Origin: JAKOWB01 sp038363005
GTDB lineage: Bacteria > Pseudomonadota > Alphaproteobacteria > Kiloniellales > JACOMY01
DNA length: 64,000 nt
Direction: 5' to 3'
Assembly: GCA_038363005.1 (NCBI GenBank)
Contig: JBBQBI010000011.1
Coordinates: forward strand, 72,115-136,114
Below the pieces are notes generated by a model. That model did no database searches. It saw nothing but the letters and a program-made list of their open reading frames with translations, and was not told the origin of the DNA. A program made the translations under genes and the position numbers. Of this stretch, positions 51,820 through 59,556 are shown piece after piece; the stretch's first letter is position 1; every line of letters begins with the position of its first letter.

Positions 51820-51899
51820 CCCTCACCCTGACCCTCTCCCTGAGGGAGAGGGAAAACCAGATGGCCCCTCTCCCTCTGGGAGAGGGGTTGGGGTGAGGG
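51820..51899. repeat. REP-like palindromic repeat, long double-hairpin form
   Basis: Outer arms CCCTCACCCTGACCC and GGGTTGGGGTGAGGG (one mismatch apart) enclose two inner hairpins, CCCTCTCCC/GGGAGAGGG and CCCCTCTCCC/GGGAGAGGGG, separated by a 12-base spacer. It lies between the divergent trmFO and hydantoinase genes and ends 11 bases from the trmFO ATG. It is the full-length relative of the short form at 50390. In a reading frame it yields the PHPNPSPRGRG and LSLRERVRVR strings known from spurious annotations in many genomes. Confidence 0.78.
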
Positions 51900-51991
51900 C
51901 GTTTGGTACGACTGGGCCGCGCCGCCCGCAACCCCCGTTGCCAAGCTGGCGCCCAAGTGCTTCCTAGGGCCACTTTTCCTGGGAGTTTCGC

Positions 51992-54013
51992 GTGGCCCTG
52001 CTACTCGGCTTCGATACCGGCGGTACCTACACCGACGCCGTGCTCTTCGATGAAGACAAGGGCGTGGTTGCCAAGGCCAAGGCGCTGACCACCAAGCACG
52101 ACCTGGCGATCGGCGTCGGCCAGGCGATGGATGCCGTGCTGGCGGCGCACGACTTGACCGGGCGCGAGCGCGAGATTGCCCTGGTGTCGCTCTCCACCAC
52201 CCTGGCGACCAATGCGCTGGTGGAGAGTCACGGCAATCCCGTCGGCCTGCTGCTGCTGGGCTATCCGCCGCAGGCGCTGGAACGCGCCGGCCTGCGCGAG
52301 GCGCTGCGCGGCGATCCCGTGGCCTTCCTGGCCGGTGGCCACACCGCCGGCGGCGAGCCGCAGGCGCCGCTCGACAAGGCCAAGGCTCTGGACGCGGTGC
52401 GCGCTATGGCGCCGCAGGTGCAGTCCTTCGCGGTCGCCGGCTTCTTCGCCGTGCGCAATCCGGAGCACGAGCTGGCACTCAGCGACTGGATCCGCGCCGA
52501 GACCGGCCTGCCGGTGACCTGCGCACACCTGCTGTCCTCGGCACTCGACGCGCCGCGCCGGGCGCTGACGGCGGTGCTGAACGCCCGCCTGATCCCGCTG
52601 ATCACCCAGCTTGTCGAAGCAGTGCAGGGCCTGATGCAGGCGCGTGGCCTGTCCTGCCCGCTGACCGTGGTGAAGGGCGATGGCTCCTTGATCAGCGACC
52701 GGGTGGCGCTGGCCTCGCCAGTGGAGACCATTCTCTCCGGCCCGGCGGCCAGCGTGGTCGGCGCGCGCGCCCTGGCGGCCGGGCAGGCGGGTGCGGACGA
52801 CGCCTTCATCTCCGACATCGGCGGCACCACGACGGACATCGCCGTGCTGCACGGCGGTCGCCCGGTGCTGAACCGCGACGGCGCCACCGTCGGCGGCTTC
52901 CGCACCATGGTCGAGGCCGTGGCGGTGCATACCCTGGGCTTGGGCGGCGACAGCGAGGTCACCGCCGCGCGCCCCGGGCACAAGGGTCTGGCGCCCCTCG
53001 GCGTCGGCCCACGCCGCGCCGTGCCGCTGTCGCTGCTGGCGCACGAGCACCCGGGCATCCTGGACGTCCTGGCGGCGCAGCTGGCCCGGCCGGAGCCGCT
53101 GTCGAGTGATGCCCGCTTCGCCTTGCGCCTGCGCCGCCTGGCGGCCAACGCGCCTTTGAAGCCGGCCGAGCGTCAGGTCTGGGACCGCCTGGCCGCGGGC
53201 CCACAGCCACTGGAAAGCCTGGCCGCCGACTACCTGGCGCAGAAGTCACTGCAGCGCCTGATCGACCGCGGACTGGCCATCGTCTCCACCGTCACGCCGA
53301 GCGACGCCGCGCATCTGCTGGGTCGTCAGGACACCTGGACCCTGGAGGCGGCGCGCCTGGGCTGCGCCCTGCTTGCCCGCTTGTCCGGGCGCGACAGCGC
53401 CGAGGCCGTGGCGGCCGAGGTCTTCGATCGCGTCGCCGCGCTGTCGGCCGAGGCGCTGGTCACCGCCGCGCTGGCGGAGGAGGGCGGGCCACCGGCGCTG
53501 CCCGATGGCCTGGGGCGCCTGCTGCTCGACCGCGCGCTGCTGTCGGCACAGGGACGGCCGCTGGTCGGCGCCAGCATCACCCTGCAACGGCCGATCATTG
53601 CCATCGGCGCGCCGGCGTCGACCTACTATCCCGAGGTGGCGCAGCGCCTGGGCACGCCGCTGCTGTTGCCCTTGCACGCCGAGGTGTGCAACGCCGTCGG
53701 CGCCGTGGCCAGCGGCATCGTGCAGCGCGCCCGCCTGGTCATCACCCAGCCGGCCGACGGCAAGTTCCGCGCCCACCTGCCGGACGGCGTGCGCGATTTC
53801 CACGACCTCGAGCTGGCCGCCGCCGCCACCCTGGCCGCTGCCGAGGCCCAGGCGCGCGCCCAAGCGCTGGCCGCCGGCGCCGGCGAGCTGCGGCTCGAGG
53901 TCACCCGCGACGACACCGTGGTTGAGGGTCCCGGCGGCTTGCGGACCTTCCTGGAGAGCGTCATCGTGGCCACCGCCGCGGGGCGCCCGCGGCTGGCAGA
54001 GCATCAGGGCTAG
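51992..54013 (+). CDS. Hydantoinase/oxoprolinase A-type protein (HyuA family)
   Basis: A 673-residue ATP-dependent amidohydrolase-type protein. GTG 51992 follows GGGAG and leads into MALLLGFDTGGTYTDAVLFDE, the first ATP-binding segment. STTLATNALVESHGNPVGL, ALTAVLNARLIPLITQLVEAVQ, DAFISDIGGTTTDIAVLHGG and VEAVAVHTLGLGGDSEV are all family landmarks. The family hydrolyses hydantoins, oxoproline or carboxylates acetone-type substrates with a HyuB partner. No hyuB gene follows, which is unusual. A helical insert of about 120 residues after residue 350 may replace it. It is the first of a probable amide-catabolic group. Confidence 0.9.
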   Translation: MALLLGFDTGGTYTDAVLFDEDKGVVAKAKALTTKHDLAIGVGQAMDAVLAAHDLTGREREIALVSLSTTLATNALVESHGNPVGLLLLGYPPQALERAGLREALRGDPVAFLAGGHTAGGEPQAPLDKAKALDAVRAMAPQVQSFAVAGFFAVRNPEHELALSDWIRAETGLPVTCAHLLSSALDAPRRALTAVLNARLIPLITQLVEAVQGLMQARGLSCPLTVVKGDGSLISDRVALASPVETILSGPAASVVGARALAAGQAGADDAFISDIGGTTTDIAVLHGGRPVLNRDGATVGGFRTMVEAVAVHTLGLGGDSEVTAARPGHKGLAPLGVGPRRAVPLSLLAHEHPGILDVLAAQLARPEPLSSDARFALRLRRLAANAPLKPAERQVWDRLAAGPQPLESLAADYLAQKSLQRLIDRGLAIVSTVTPSDAAHLLGRQDTWTLEAARLGCALLARLSGRDSAEAVAAEVFDRVAALSAEALVTAALAEEGGPPALPDGLGRLLLDRALLSAQGRPLVGASITLQRPIIAIGAPASTYYPEVAQRLGTPLLLPLHAEVCNAVGAVASGIVQRARLVITQPADGKFRAHLPDGVRDFHDLELAAAATLAAAEAQARAQALAAGAGELRLEVTRDDTVVEGPGGLRTFLESVIVATAAGRPRLAEHQG

Positions 54014-54023
54014 CGCCGTCTCG

Positions 54024-54833
54024 CTAGGTGAAGTCGATGTCGATGCTGCCCAGCGGCCCGAAGGTCGCGTGCAGCCGCGAGCCGGCCTGTACGGCGACCG
54101 AGCGCGTGCTGGAGCCAGTGATGACGATGTCGCCGGCCTGCAGGCTGCCGCCAAGGCCGTCGATCTCCGCCAGCTTGTTGGCAAGCCAGGCGAGCGGCGC
54201 GGCCGGGTGGCCCATAACGTCACCGCTGACGCCTTCCTCGGTATGGCCATCGACGGTCATCACCACGGGAATGTCATCCAGGCGCCAGGCGTCGGGCGGA
54301 AAGGTCGCGGCCGAGAGCACGACGCGGCCGGCGCCGGCATTGTCGGCGATGGAATCGACGGCTTTGGCGAGGAGCGCGCCGACCCGGCTGTCGATCACCT
54401 CGATGCAGGCGCGGACGCAGCGGGTGGCGTCCATGGCCTGCTCCAGCGTCACGCCGGGGCCCTGCAGAGGCCGCGCCAGCTCAAAGGCGATCTCGGCCTC
54501 CACCCGGGTGTCGCTGAGTTCCGACACGGCGACTGCGCTTCCCGCCGGGATGAACATGCTGTCCAGCAGCTGGCCGAAATCCGGCCCGCTCATGCCGTAC
54601 ATCGCCTGCATGCGTGGTGAGGTGAAGCCGATCTTGTGGCCCTTGGGGCGCCCGCCGTCGGCGATCAAACAGTCCACCAGCTTGCGCCGGATGCGGTAGG
54701 CATCGGCCAGCGTGTAGTCGAGAGTCTCACTGGGCGGCTGGATGCCCTGGCCCAGCTGGATCGCCTGATGCAGCCTTTCGGCCAAGGCCCTATGCTCGGC
54801 ATCGGTCAGCTTGAGTTCGTCGCTATTTGCCAT
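54024..54833 (-). CDS. 2-keto-4-pentenoate hydratase-family protein
   Basis: A 269-residue member of the FAH-superfamily hydratases that add water to 2-hydroxypentadienoates in aromatic degradation. GHKIGFTSPRMQAMYGMSGPDFG and the metal-binding RVEAEIAFELARPL motif near residue 115 are present. LANKLAEIDGLGGSLQAGDIVITGS is the typical C-terminal segment. ATG 54831-54833 is preceded by CGAGGAAG. It is convergent with the HyuA gene and diverges from the deiminase gene. No other meta-cleavage genes are nearby, so it might act as a decarboxylase or hydratase on a different keto acid. Confidence 0.9.
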   Translation of the reverse strand: MANSDELKLTDAEHRALAERLHQAIQLGQGIQPPSETLDYTLADAYRIRRKLVDCLIADGGRPKGHKIGFTSPRMQAMYGMSGPDFGQLLDSMFIPAGSAVAVSELSDTRVEAEIAFELARPLQGPGVTLEQAMDATRCVRACIEVIDSRVGALLAKAVDSIADNAGAGRVVLSAATFPPDAWRLDDIPVVMTVDGHTEEGVSGDVMGHPAAPLAWLANKLAEIDGLGGSLQAGDIVITGSSTRSVAVQAGSRLHATFGPLGSIDIDFT

Positions 54834-54976
54834 CGGGATTCTTCCTCGGGCCTGCGTTGCCCGACGAGAGTCCGTGCCGCGGATGGTGGAGTCAATCGAA
54901 GCAGCGCCGGCCGGTGGCGGAGCCCTTGTTCCGCCTTGGCACAGGACGGACTGGCGGGAGTTTGGGAGAGTCGAGG

Positions 54977-55972
54977 ATGGTTTTTCGCATGCCGGCCGAA
55001 TGGGCGCCGCACGCCCGCACCCTGATTGGCTGGCCCTGCCGCCCGACCTCCTGGGGAGACAGCTTGGCGCAGGGCCGCGCGGAGTTCGCCGCCGTGGCCA
55101 ACGCCATCGCGGGCTTCGAGCCGGTCACCGTGATTTGCGCCAGCGCCGACGATGCCGAGGGCGCGCGGCCCCTGCTGGACGCCGGCGTCGAGATCGCGGA
55201 GCTGCCGATGGACGGCTCCTGGCTGCGCGACAACGGCCCGGTCTTCGTCACCGACGGCCGGCGGCGCGAGGCGCGGCACTTCCGCTTCAATGCCTGGGGC
55301 GAGCGCCATGCCCACCGCGACCGCGATGCCGCGCTGGGCGCGACCCTGGCACGTCGGCTGGGGGATGCGGTGGTTGCGGTGGACGTCGTCCTGGAAGGCG
55401 GTGCCATCGCGGTTGACGGCGCCGGCACGCTGGTGACCACCGAAGGCTGTGTGATGCATCCGCTGCGCAATTGGCGGAAAAGCCGCGACGAGGTCGAGAC
55501 GCTGCTGCGCGCCGCGCTGGGCGTCGAGCAGGTGATCTGGCTGCCGCAAGGCCTGGAAGAGGATCTGGACCGCGACTACGGCACCGATGGCCACATCGAC
55601 CTGTTCTTCGATTTCATCGCCCCGCGCCGCTGCCTGCTGCTGGCCGTGCCGCCCGAGGATCCGAACTACGTGCACCTGGCCCGTTCCAAGGCCCTGTTGC
55701 AGGCCGCCGGCATCGAAGTAATCGACTTCCCCTACATGGCGCGCTTCCAGGCGGGGGCGCGGAGCGTCATCGCGCCCTATCTCAATTTCTATGCCTGCAA
55801 CGGCGGCGTTGTCGTACCCGTCGCCGGTGCGGATCGGGCACTGGACGCCGCCGCGCTGGCGGCCATCGGCCGGGCCTTTCCCGGTCGCCAGGTGGTTGGG
55901 GTGCCGATGCGCGCGGCGCCGATGCAGGGCGGTGCCGTGCACTGCCTGACCCAGCAGGTACCGGCGGTCTGA
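54977..55972 (+). CDS. Agmatine deiminase / peptidyl-arginine-deiminase family protein
   Basis: A 331-residue guanidine-modifying enzyme that releases ammonia from a guanidino group. ATG 54977 is in GGGAGAGTCGAGG context; the upstream frame is rejected because family similarity begins at RMPAEWAPHARTLIGWPCR. Catalytic features are Asp in DGSWLRDNGPVFV, GGAIAVDGAGTLVTTEGC, His in DYGTDGHIDLFFDF, and the nucleophilic Cys in QGGAVHCLTQQVP close to the C-terminus. Substrate could be agmatine (to N-carbamoylputrescine). The following gene is a carbamoyl-amide hydrolase type, which fits use of the product, but the two reactions are inferred. Confidence 0.92.
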   Translation: MVFRMPAEWAPHARTLIGWPCRPTSWGDSLAQGRAEFAAVANAIAGFEPVTVICASADDAEGARPLLDAGVEIAELPMDGSWLRDNGPVFVTDGRRREARHFRFNAWGERHAHRDRDAALGATLARRLGDAVVAVDVVLEGGAIAVDGAGTLVTTEGCVMHPLRNWRKSRDEVETLLRAALGVEQVIWLPQGLEEDLDRDYGTDGHIDLFFDFIAPRRCLLLAVPPEDPNYVHLARSKALLQAAGIEVIDFPYMARFQAGARSVIAPYLNFYACNGGVVVPVAGADRALDAAALAAIGRAFPGRQVVGVPMRAAPMQGGAVHCLTQQVPAV

Positions 55973-56042
55973 CTCCGCATCTTGATGGCCCCGCGCCTGC
56001 CTTTCGGCTATCCAATCTACCGCCTCAACGAACGAGACGATC

Positions 56043-57278
56043 ATGGACAACCTGCGCATCAACGCCGACCGCCTGTGGAACAGCCTGATGGAGATGGCCC
56101 GGATCGGCGCCACCCAGAAGGGCGGTGTCTGCCGCCTGGCTTTGACAGACCTGGATCGCCAGAGCCGCGATCTCTTCACCCGGTGGTGCGAGGCCGTGGG
56201 TTGCACCGTGGCGGTCGACGCGGTCGGCAACATGTTCGCCCGCCGGCCCGGGCGCGATCCGGACAAGCCGGCGGTGATGACCGGCAGCCACCTGGACAGC
56301 CAGCCGACTGGCGGCAAGTTCGACGGCGCCTATGGCGTGCTGGCAGGCCTTGAGGTGCTGCGCACGCTGCATGACTTGAACATTGAGACCGAGGCACCGG
56401 TCGAAGTGGTGGTCTGGACCAACGAGGAGGGCAGCCGCTTCGCCCCGGCGATGATGGGCTCCGGCGCCTATGCCGGCGTCTTCTCGCTGGAAGACACGCT
56501 GGCCAAGACGGACGAGGCGGGGCAGAGCTTCGGCAGTGCCCTGCAGGCCATCGGCTACCAGGGCGAGGGGCTGGGCGGGCGGCCCTGTGCCGCCTACTTC
56601 GAGGCGCACATCGAGCAGGGGCCGATCCTGGAGGCCAACGAGAAGACCATCGGCGTGGTCACCGGCGCGCAGGGTCAGCGCTGGTACGAGATCACGTTGA
56701 CCGGGCAGGAGGCGCACGCCGGCCCGACGCCCATGGCGCGGCGCAAGGATGCTCTGGTCGGCGCCGCCAAGGTGGTCACCGCGGTGAACGAGATCGGCCT
56801 GGCGCTGCAGCCCGGTGCCTGCGCAACGGTCGGCATGCTGAAGGTGCACCCGGCCAGCCGCAACGTGATCCCGGGTGAATGCTGGCTGACCGTCGACTTC
56901 CGCAACCCCGACGACAAGCAGCTCCTCGAAATGGACCGCCGCCTGCGTGCCGCTGTGGACAAGGCGGCGCGGGAGGGCGGCCTCACCTCTAAGGTCGAGC
57001 AGATCTGGGAGTTCCCCGCGACACCCTTCACGCCGGAGCTGGTCGATGCTGTGCGGCGCGGCGCGGCGCAGGGCGGCTACAAGCACCAGGACATCATCTC
57101 CGGTGCCGGGCACGACGCCATCTACATGGCGCGCGTGGCGCCGACGGCGATGATCTTCGTGCCCTGCGAGGAGGGCATCAGCCACAACGAGATCGAGAAC
57201 GCCACGCCGGCGGATCTGGCGGCCGGCTGCAATGTGCTGCTGAACGCCATCCTGGATCGCGCCGGGGTGGCCAAGTGA
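56043..57278 (+). CDS. Zinc-dependent N-carbamoyl-amino-acid/ureido hydrolase (M20 family)
   Basis: A 411-residue binuclear-zinc amidohydrolase of the allantoate amidohydrolase, beta-ureidopropionase and N-carbamoyl-L-amino-acid hydrolase group. Metal ligands lie in TGSHLDSQPTGGKFDGAYG near residue 80 and WTNEEGSRFAPAMMGSG near residue 125. AHIEQGPILE, the dimerisation-domain AGPTPMARRKDAL and SGAGHDAIYMARVAPTAMIFVPC complete the pattern. The exact substrate is uncertain; N-carbamoyl compounds fit the deiminase gene 70 bases upstream. It overlaps the next gene (GTGA), a lipoprotein. Confidence 0.92.
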   Translation: MDNLRINADRLWNSLMEMARIGATQKGGVCRLALTDLDRQSRDLFTRWCEAVGCTVAVDAVGNMFARRPGRDPDKPAVMTGSHLDSQPTGGKFDGAYGVLAGLEVLRTLHDLNIETEAPVEVVVWTNEEGSRFAPAMMGSGAYAGVFSLEDTLAKTDEAGQSFGSALQAIGYQGEGLGGRPCAAYFEAHIEQGPILEANEKTIGVVTGAQGQRWYEITLTGQEAHAGPTPMARRKDALVGAAKVVTAVNEIGLALQPGACATVGMLKVHPASRNVIPGECWLTVDFRNPDDKQLLEMDRRLRAAVDKAAREGGLTSKVEQIWEFPATPFTPELVDAVRRGAAQGGYKHQDIISGAGHDAIYMARVAPTAMIFVPCEEGISHNEIENATPADLAAGCNVLLNAILDRAGVAK

Positions 57279-57883
57279 GGGCACTGCTGGTTGGCCTGGC
57301 GCTGCTGGCGCTGGGTGCCTGTCAACACGGTGGTAGCCTGCCCAGCGTCGACAAGGCGTTGACCGGCGTCGAGCAGGTCACGCCGGCCAGCTTCGACTTC
57401 TGCTCCGACCACGGCTGCAAGGTGCAGCAGCCGGTGCACTTCACCGATGCCGACTGGACCGAGATCACCCTGCCGCTGGCCACCCCCGCCGAGGACGCGG
57501 CAGCCGAGCGCCTGGCGGTGGCCGAAGCGGTGGGCCGCTTCGAGACGGCGGCGGCGCGGCAGACCGGTACCGGTGTCGACGACGGCGGCACGCACACCTT
57601 CCCGGGACCCCGGCAGCTCGACTGCGTCGACGAGTCGGTGAACACCACGCGCTTCCTGACCATGCTCGACAAGGCCGGACTGCTGCACTTCCACCAGCGC
57701 GGCCGGCCGGTGCATCGCGCATTCGCTGGTGGTTTCAGCCACATGACAGCAACGCTGCGCGCGCTGGACGGCAGCGGCTCCTGGGCTATCGATTCCTGGT
57801 TCTGGGACAGCGGCCAGCCGGCTGAGGTTGTGCCGCTGGACAGCTGGCTGGCGGGCTGGAACCCGCCAGACTTCCACAACTAG
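57275..57883 (+). CDS. Lipoprotein of possible transglutaminase/papain-like fold
   Basis: A 202-residue lipoprotein. GTG 57275 overlaps the previous stop and gives MRALLVGLALLALGACQH with a clear lipobox. I do not recognise the family. The segment after residue 110 resembles a cysteine-protease/transglutaminase core: Cys in QLDCVDESVNTTRFLTML, His in GGFSHMTATLRAL and Asp in WAIDSWFWDSG, in that order and at plausible spacing. Two more cysteines (FDFCSDHGCK) occur near residue 45. Translational coupling to the amidohydrolase suggests a linked role, but the function is a guess from pattern only. Confidence 0.72.
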   Translation: MRALLVGLALLALGACQHGGSLPSVDKALTGVEQVTPASFDFCSDHGCKVQQPVHFTDADWTEITLPLATPAEDAAAERLAVAEAVGRFETAAARQTGTGVDDGGTHTFPGPRQLDCVDESVNTTRFLTMLDKAGLLHFHQRGRPVHRAFAGGFSHMTATLRALDGSGSWAIDSWFWDSGQPAEVVPLDSWLAGWNPPDFHN

Positions 57884-59556
57884 GGCCAGGCCAGCGGGCA
57901 GTAAGTCGCGCCGGTCAAGGCCAGCAGCTGCCCGCCCTGGCGCTGCGCCGGGGTCAGCCAGAGTTCCCAGCCGGCGGCGATCGCATCGCGCGGTCGCTGC
58001 GCCGCCTGGGTGCCGCGGCTGGGCCAGGTCAGCGCGGCGATATTGCCTGCCGCGTCGACCAGCAGAATTGCATCAGGCGCTGCGCCAGCCTGGTCAGCAG
58101 TCCAGCCGACCAAGGCCAGATTGCCGTCCGCTGTCTGCCGGGTCGGCAGCCATCGGGTGGCGAAGGCGCAGGGTTTGGCACTGGGCTGGAACAAGCTACC
58201 AAGTGGCTGGCCGATCCAGCCCGCTTCCGGCCAGGCGAAGACGCCACCCTGGCGGTCACGCAGCGCGCCATAGACGCGGTCTGCCAGCTCCAGGTTCGGA
58301 TGTAGCCGCAGCACCGCCTCGCTGTCGGGGTCGGTGGCGCCCAGCAGCGCGGCGGCGGCCTGCAGCTGCTCGGCATGGTGCGCCTCCGCCATCCGCCAGT
58401 AGCGCGGCAAGCCGACGACCAGTGTGACTTGCAGCAGTGCCAGCGCCAGCAACCCGGCAGCCTGCCGCCGCCAGGTCCCACGCCGTGCCAGGTCAAGCAG
58501 CAGCAGCAGCAGGCCGATCCAGTAGAGCAGCGCGGTGGAGAAGTAGCGCTCGGCGAAGGCTTGCTGGATGCCGCCGTCGAGCCGCACCAGAGCGGTCACC
58601 AGCCCGCTGCCAAGGCCGATCAAGCAGAGCAGCTGCCCTTGTGTCGCCAGCAGCGAGGGGCGCCGCCGCACCAGCCCCCACCATGCACTGGCCAACAGGC
58701 CAAAGAAGCCAAGGCCGGTGACGATGCCGGCCCACAGGCCTGTCTGGTAGGCCGGCAGCACTGGCCGCAGCGCCCGCATGGCTGGCGACTGCAGGTAGTT
58801 GTAAAGGTATTGCAGGACTGGCAGGGGGTCTCGCCACCAGTCCCAGGCCTCGTGCAGATCCCGCCGATGGGTCTCCGCGCGCAGCAGAAAGAGTGAGACC
58901 AGCAGCAGTGCCAGGGCGCCATAGATCAGTGCCAGGCGCCGCCGGGGCAGGCGCAGCGGCAGGAGGACCAGGGCCAGCGCGACGATCGAAACCAGCCCGC
59001 TGCCGGAGGTGACGCCGGCCATCGCTAGGAGCAGCAGGGCGGCCAGCAGCACCGGCATTGAGTCCGGGCGCCGGGCCAGCAGCGTCGCCGCCGCCAGGCC
59101 AAAAACCGGTGCCATGAAGAAGTGCGCCTGCATCGCCCAGAACAGGTTGAAGCTGCCCGCTACCCACAGCAGCCCGCCGGCGGCGAGTAGGCCGGCCAGC
59201 AGTGCGACTGGCCAGCGCGGCGCCGGCTGGTCGCGTGCCGCCCCGCAGGCCACCAGCAATCCCAGCGCCGCGCAGGACAGCGGGATAGCGGCCAGGGCGG
59301 CCCATTGCTGCGCGCCCAGCCAGCGCACATCGATCCAGGCGAGCAGCCGTTGGAACGCCAGGATGTGATCAACATGGACGCTGAACAGGTTCGACAGCAG
59401 GTCGCCACCCAGCAGATAGACGCCCTGGATGCCGACGAGGTCGCGCATGATGAGCGGCAGATGCAGCCGCTGAAGACCCACCAGCCCACTGACGACAAGC
59501 GCCGAAGCACCCAGAAGGCAGGCGATGAAGAGCACCAGGCAGAGGCGCCTGGTCAC
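57880..59556 (-). CDS. Polytopic membrane protein with C-terminal soluble domain, coupled to adenylate cyclase
   Basis: A 558-residue integral membrane protein. GTG 59554-59556 overlaps the cyclase stop codon as GTGA, so it is translated from the same message. About twelve hydrophobic segments (for example LVLFIACLLGASALVVSGLVG, WPVALLAGLLAAGGLLWVAG, LTLIYGALALLLVSLFLL-like) fill residues 1-415. A soluble domain of about 130 residues follows (from NLELADRVYGALRDRQGG to PLAWP). The architecture resembles GT-C-type glycosyltransferases but no catalytic motif is clear. It ends overlapping the convergent lipoprotein stop within CTAG. Its function is unknown. Confidence 0.78.
   Translation of the reverse strand: MTRRLCLVLFIACLLGASALVVSGLVGLQRLHLPLIMRDLVGIQGVYLLGGDLLSNLFSVHVDHILAFQRLLAWIDVRWLGAQQWAALAAIPLSCAALGLLVACGAARDQPAPRWPVALLAGLLAAGGLLWVAGSFNLFWAMQAHFFMAPVFGLAAATLLARRPDSMPVLLAALLLLAMAGVTSGSGLVSIVALALVLLPLRLPRRRLALIYGALALLLVSLFLLRAETHRRDLHEAWDWWRDPLPVLQYLYNYLQSPAMRALRPVLPAYQTGLWAGIVTGLGFFGLLASAWWGLVRRRPSLLATQGQLLCLIGLGSGLVTALVRLDGGIQQAFAERYFSTALLYWIGLLLLLLDLARRGTWRRQAAGLLALALLQVTLVVGLPRYWRMAEAHHAEQLQAAAALLGATDPDSEAVLRLHPNLELADRVYGALRDRQGGVFAWPEAGWIGQPLGSLFQPSAKPCAFATRWLPTRQTADGNLALVGWTADQAGAAPDAILLVDAAGNIAALTWPSRGTQAAQRPRDAIAAGWELWLTPAQRQGGQLLALTGATYCPLAWP

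Noticed and set aside
50441..51973. N-terminal extension of TrmFO including PHPNPSPRGRG and LSLRERVRVR strings
   Set aside because: These are translations of the palindromic repeat at 51820-51899; the FAD motif starts right after ATG 51808.
48128..57278. Urate to allantoate purine-degradation pathway from the PuuD-like and M20 amidohydrolase genes
   Set aside because: The PuuD-like protein lacks the cytochrome domain, the genes are 8 kb apart on different strands, no allantoinase or urate-hydrolysis genes are present, and the M20 gene sits with a deiminase.
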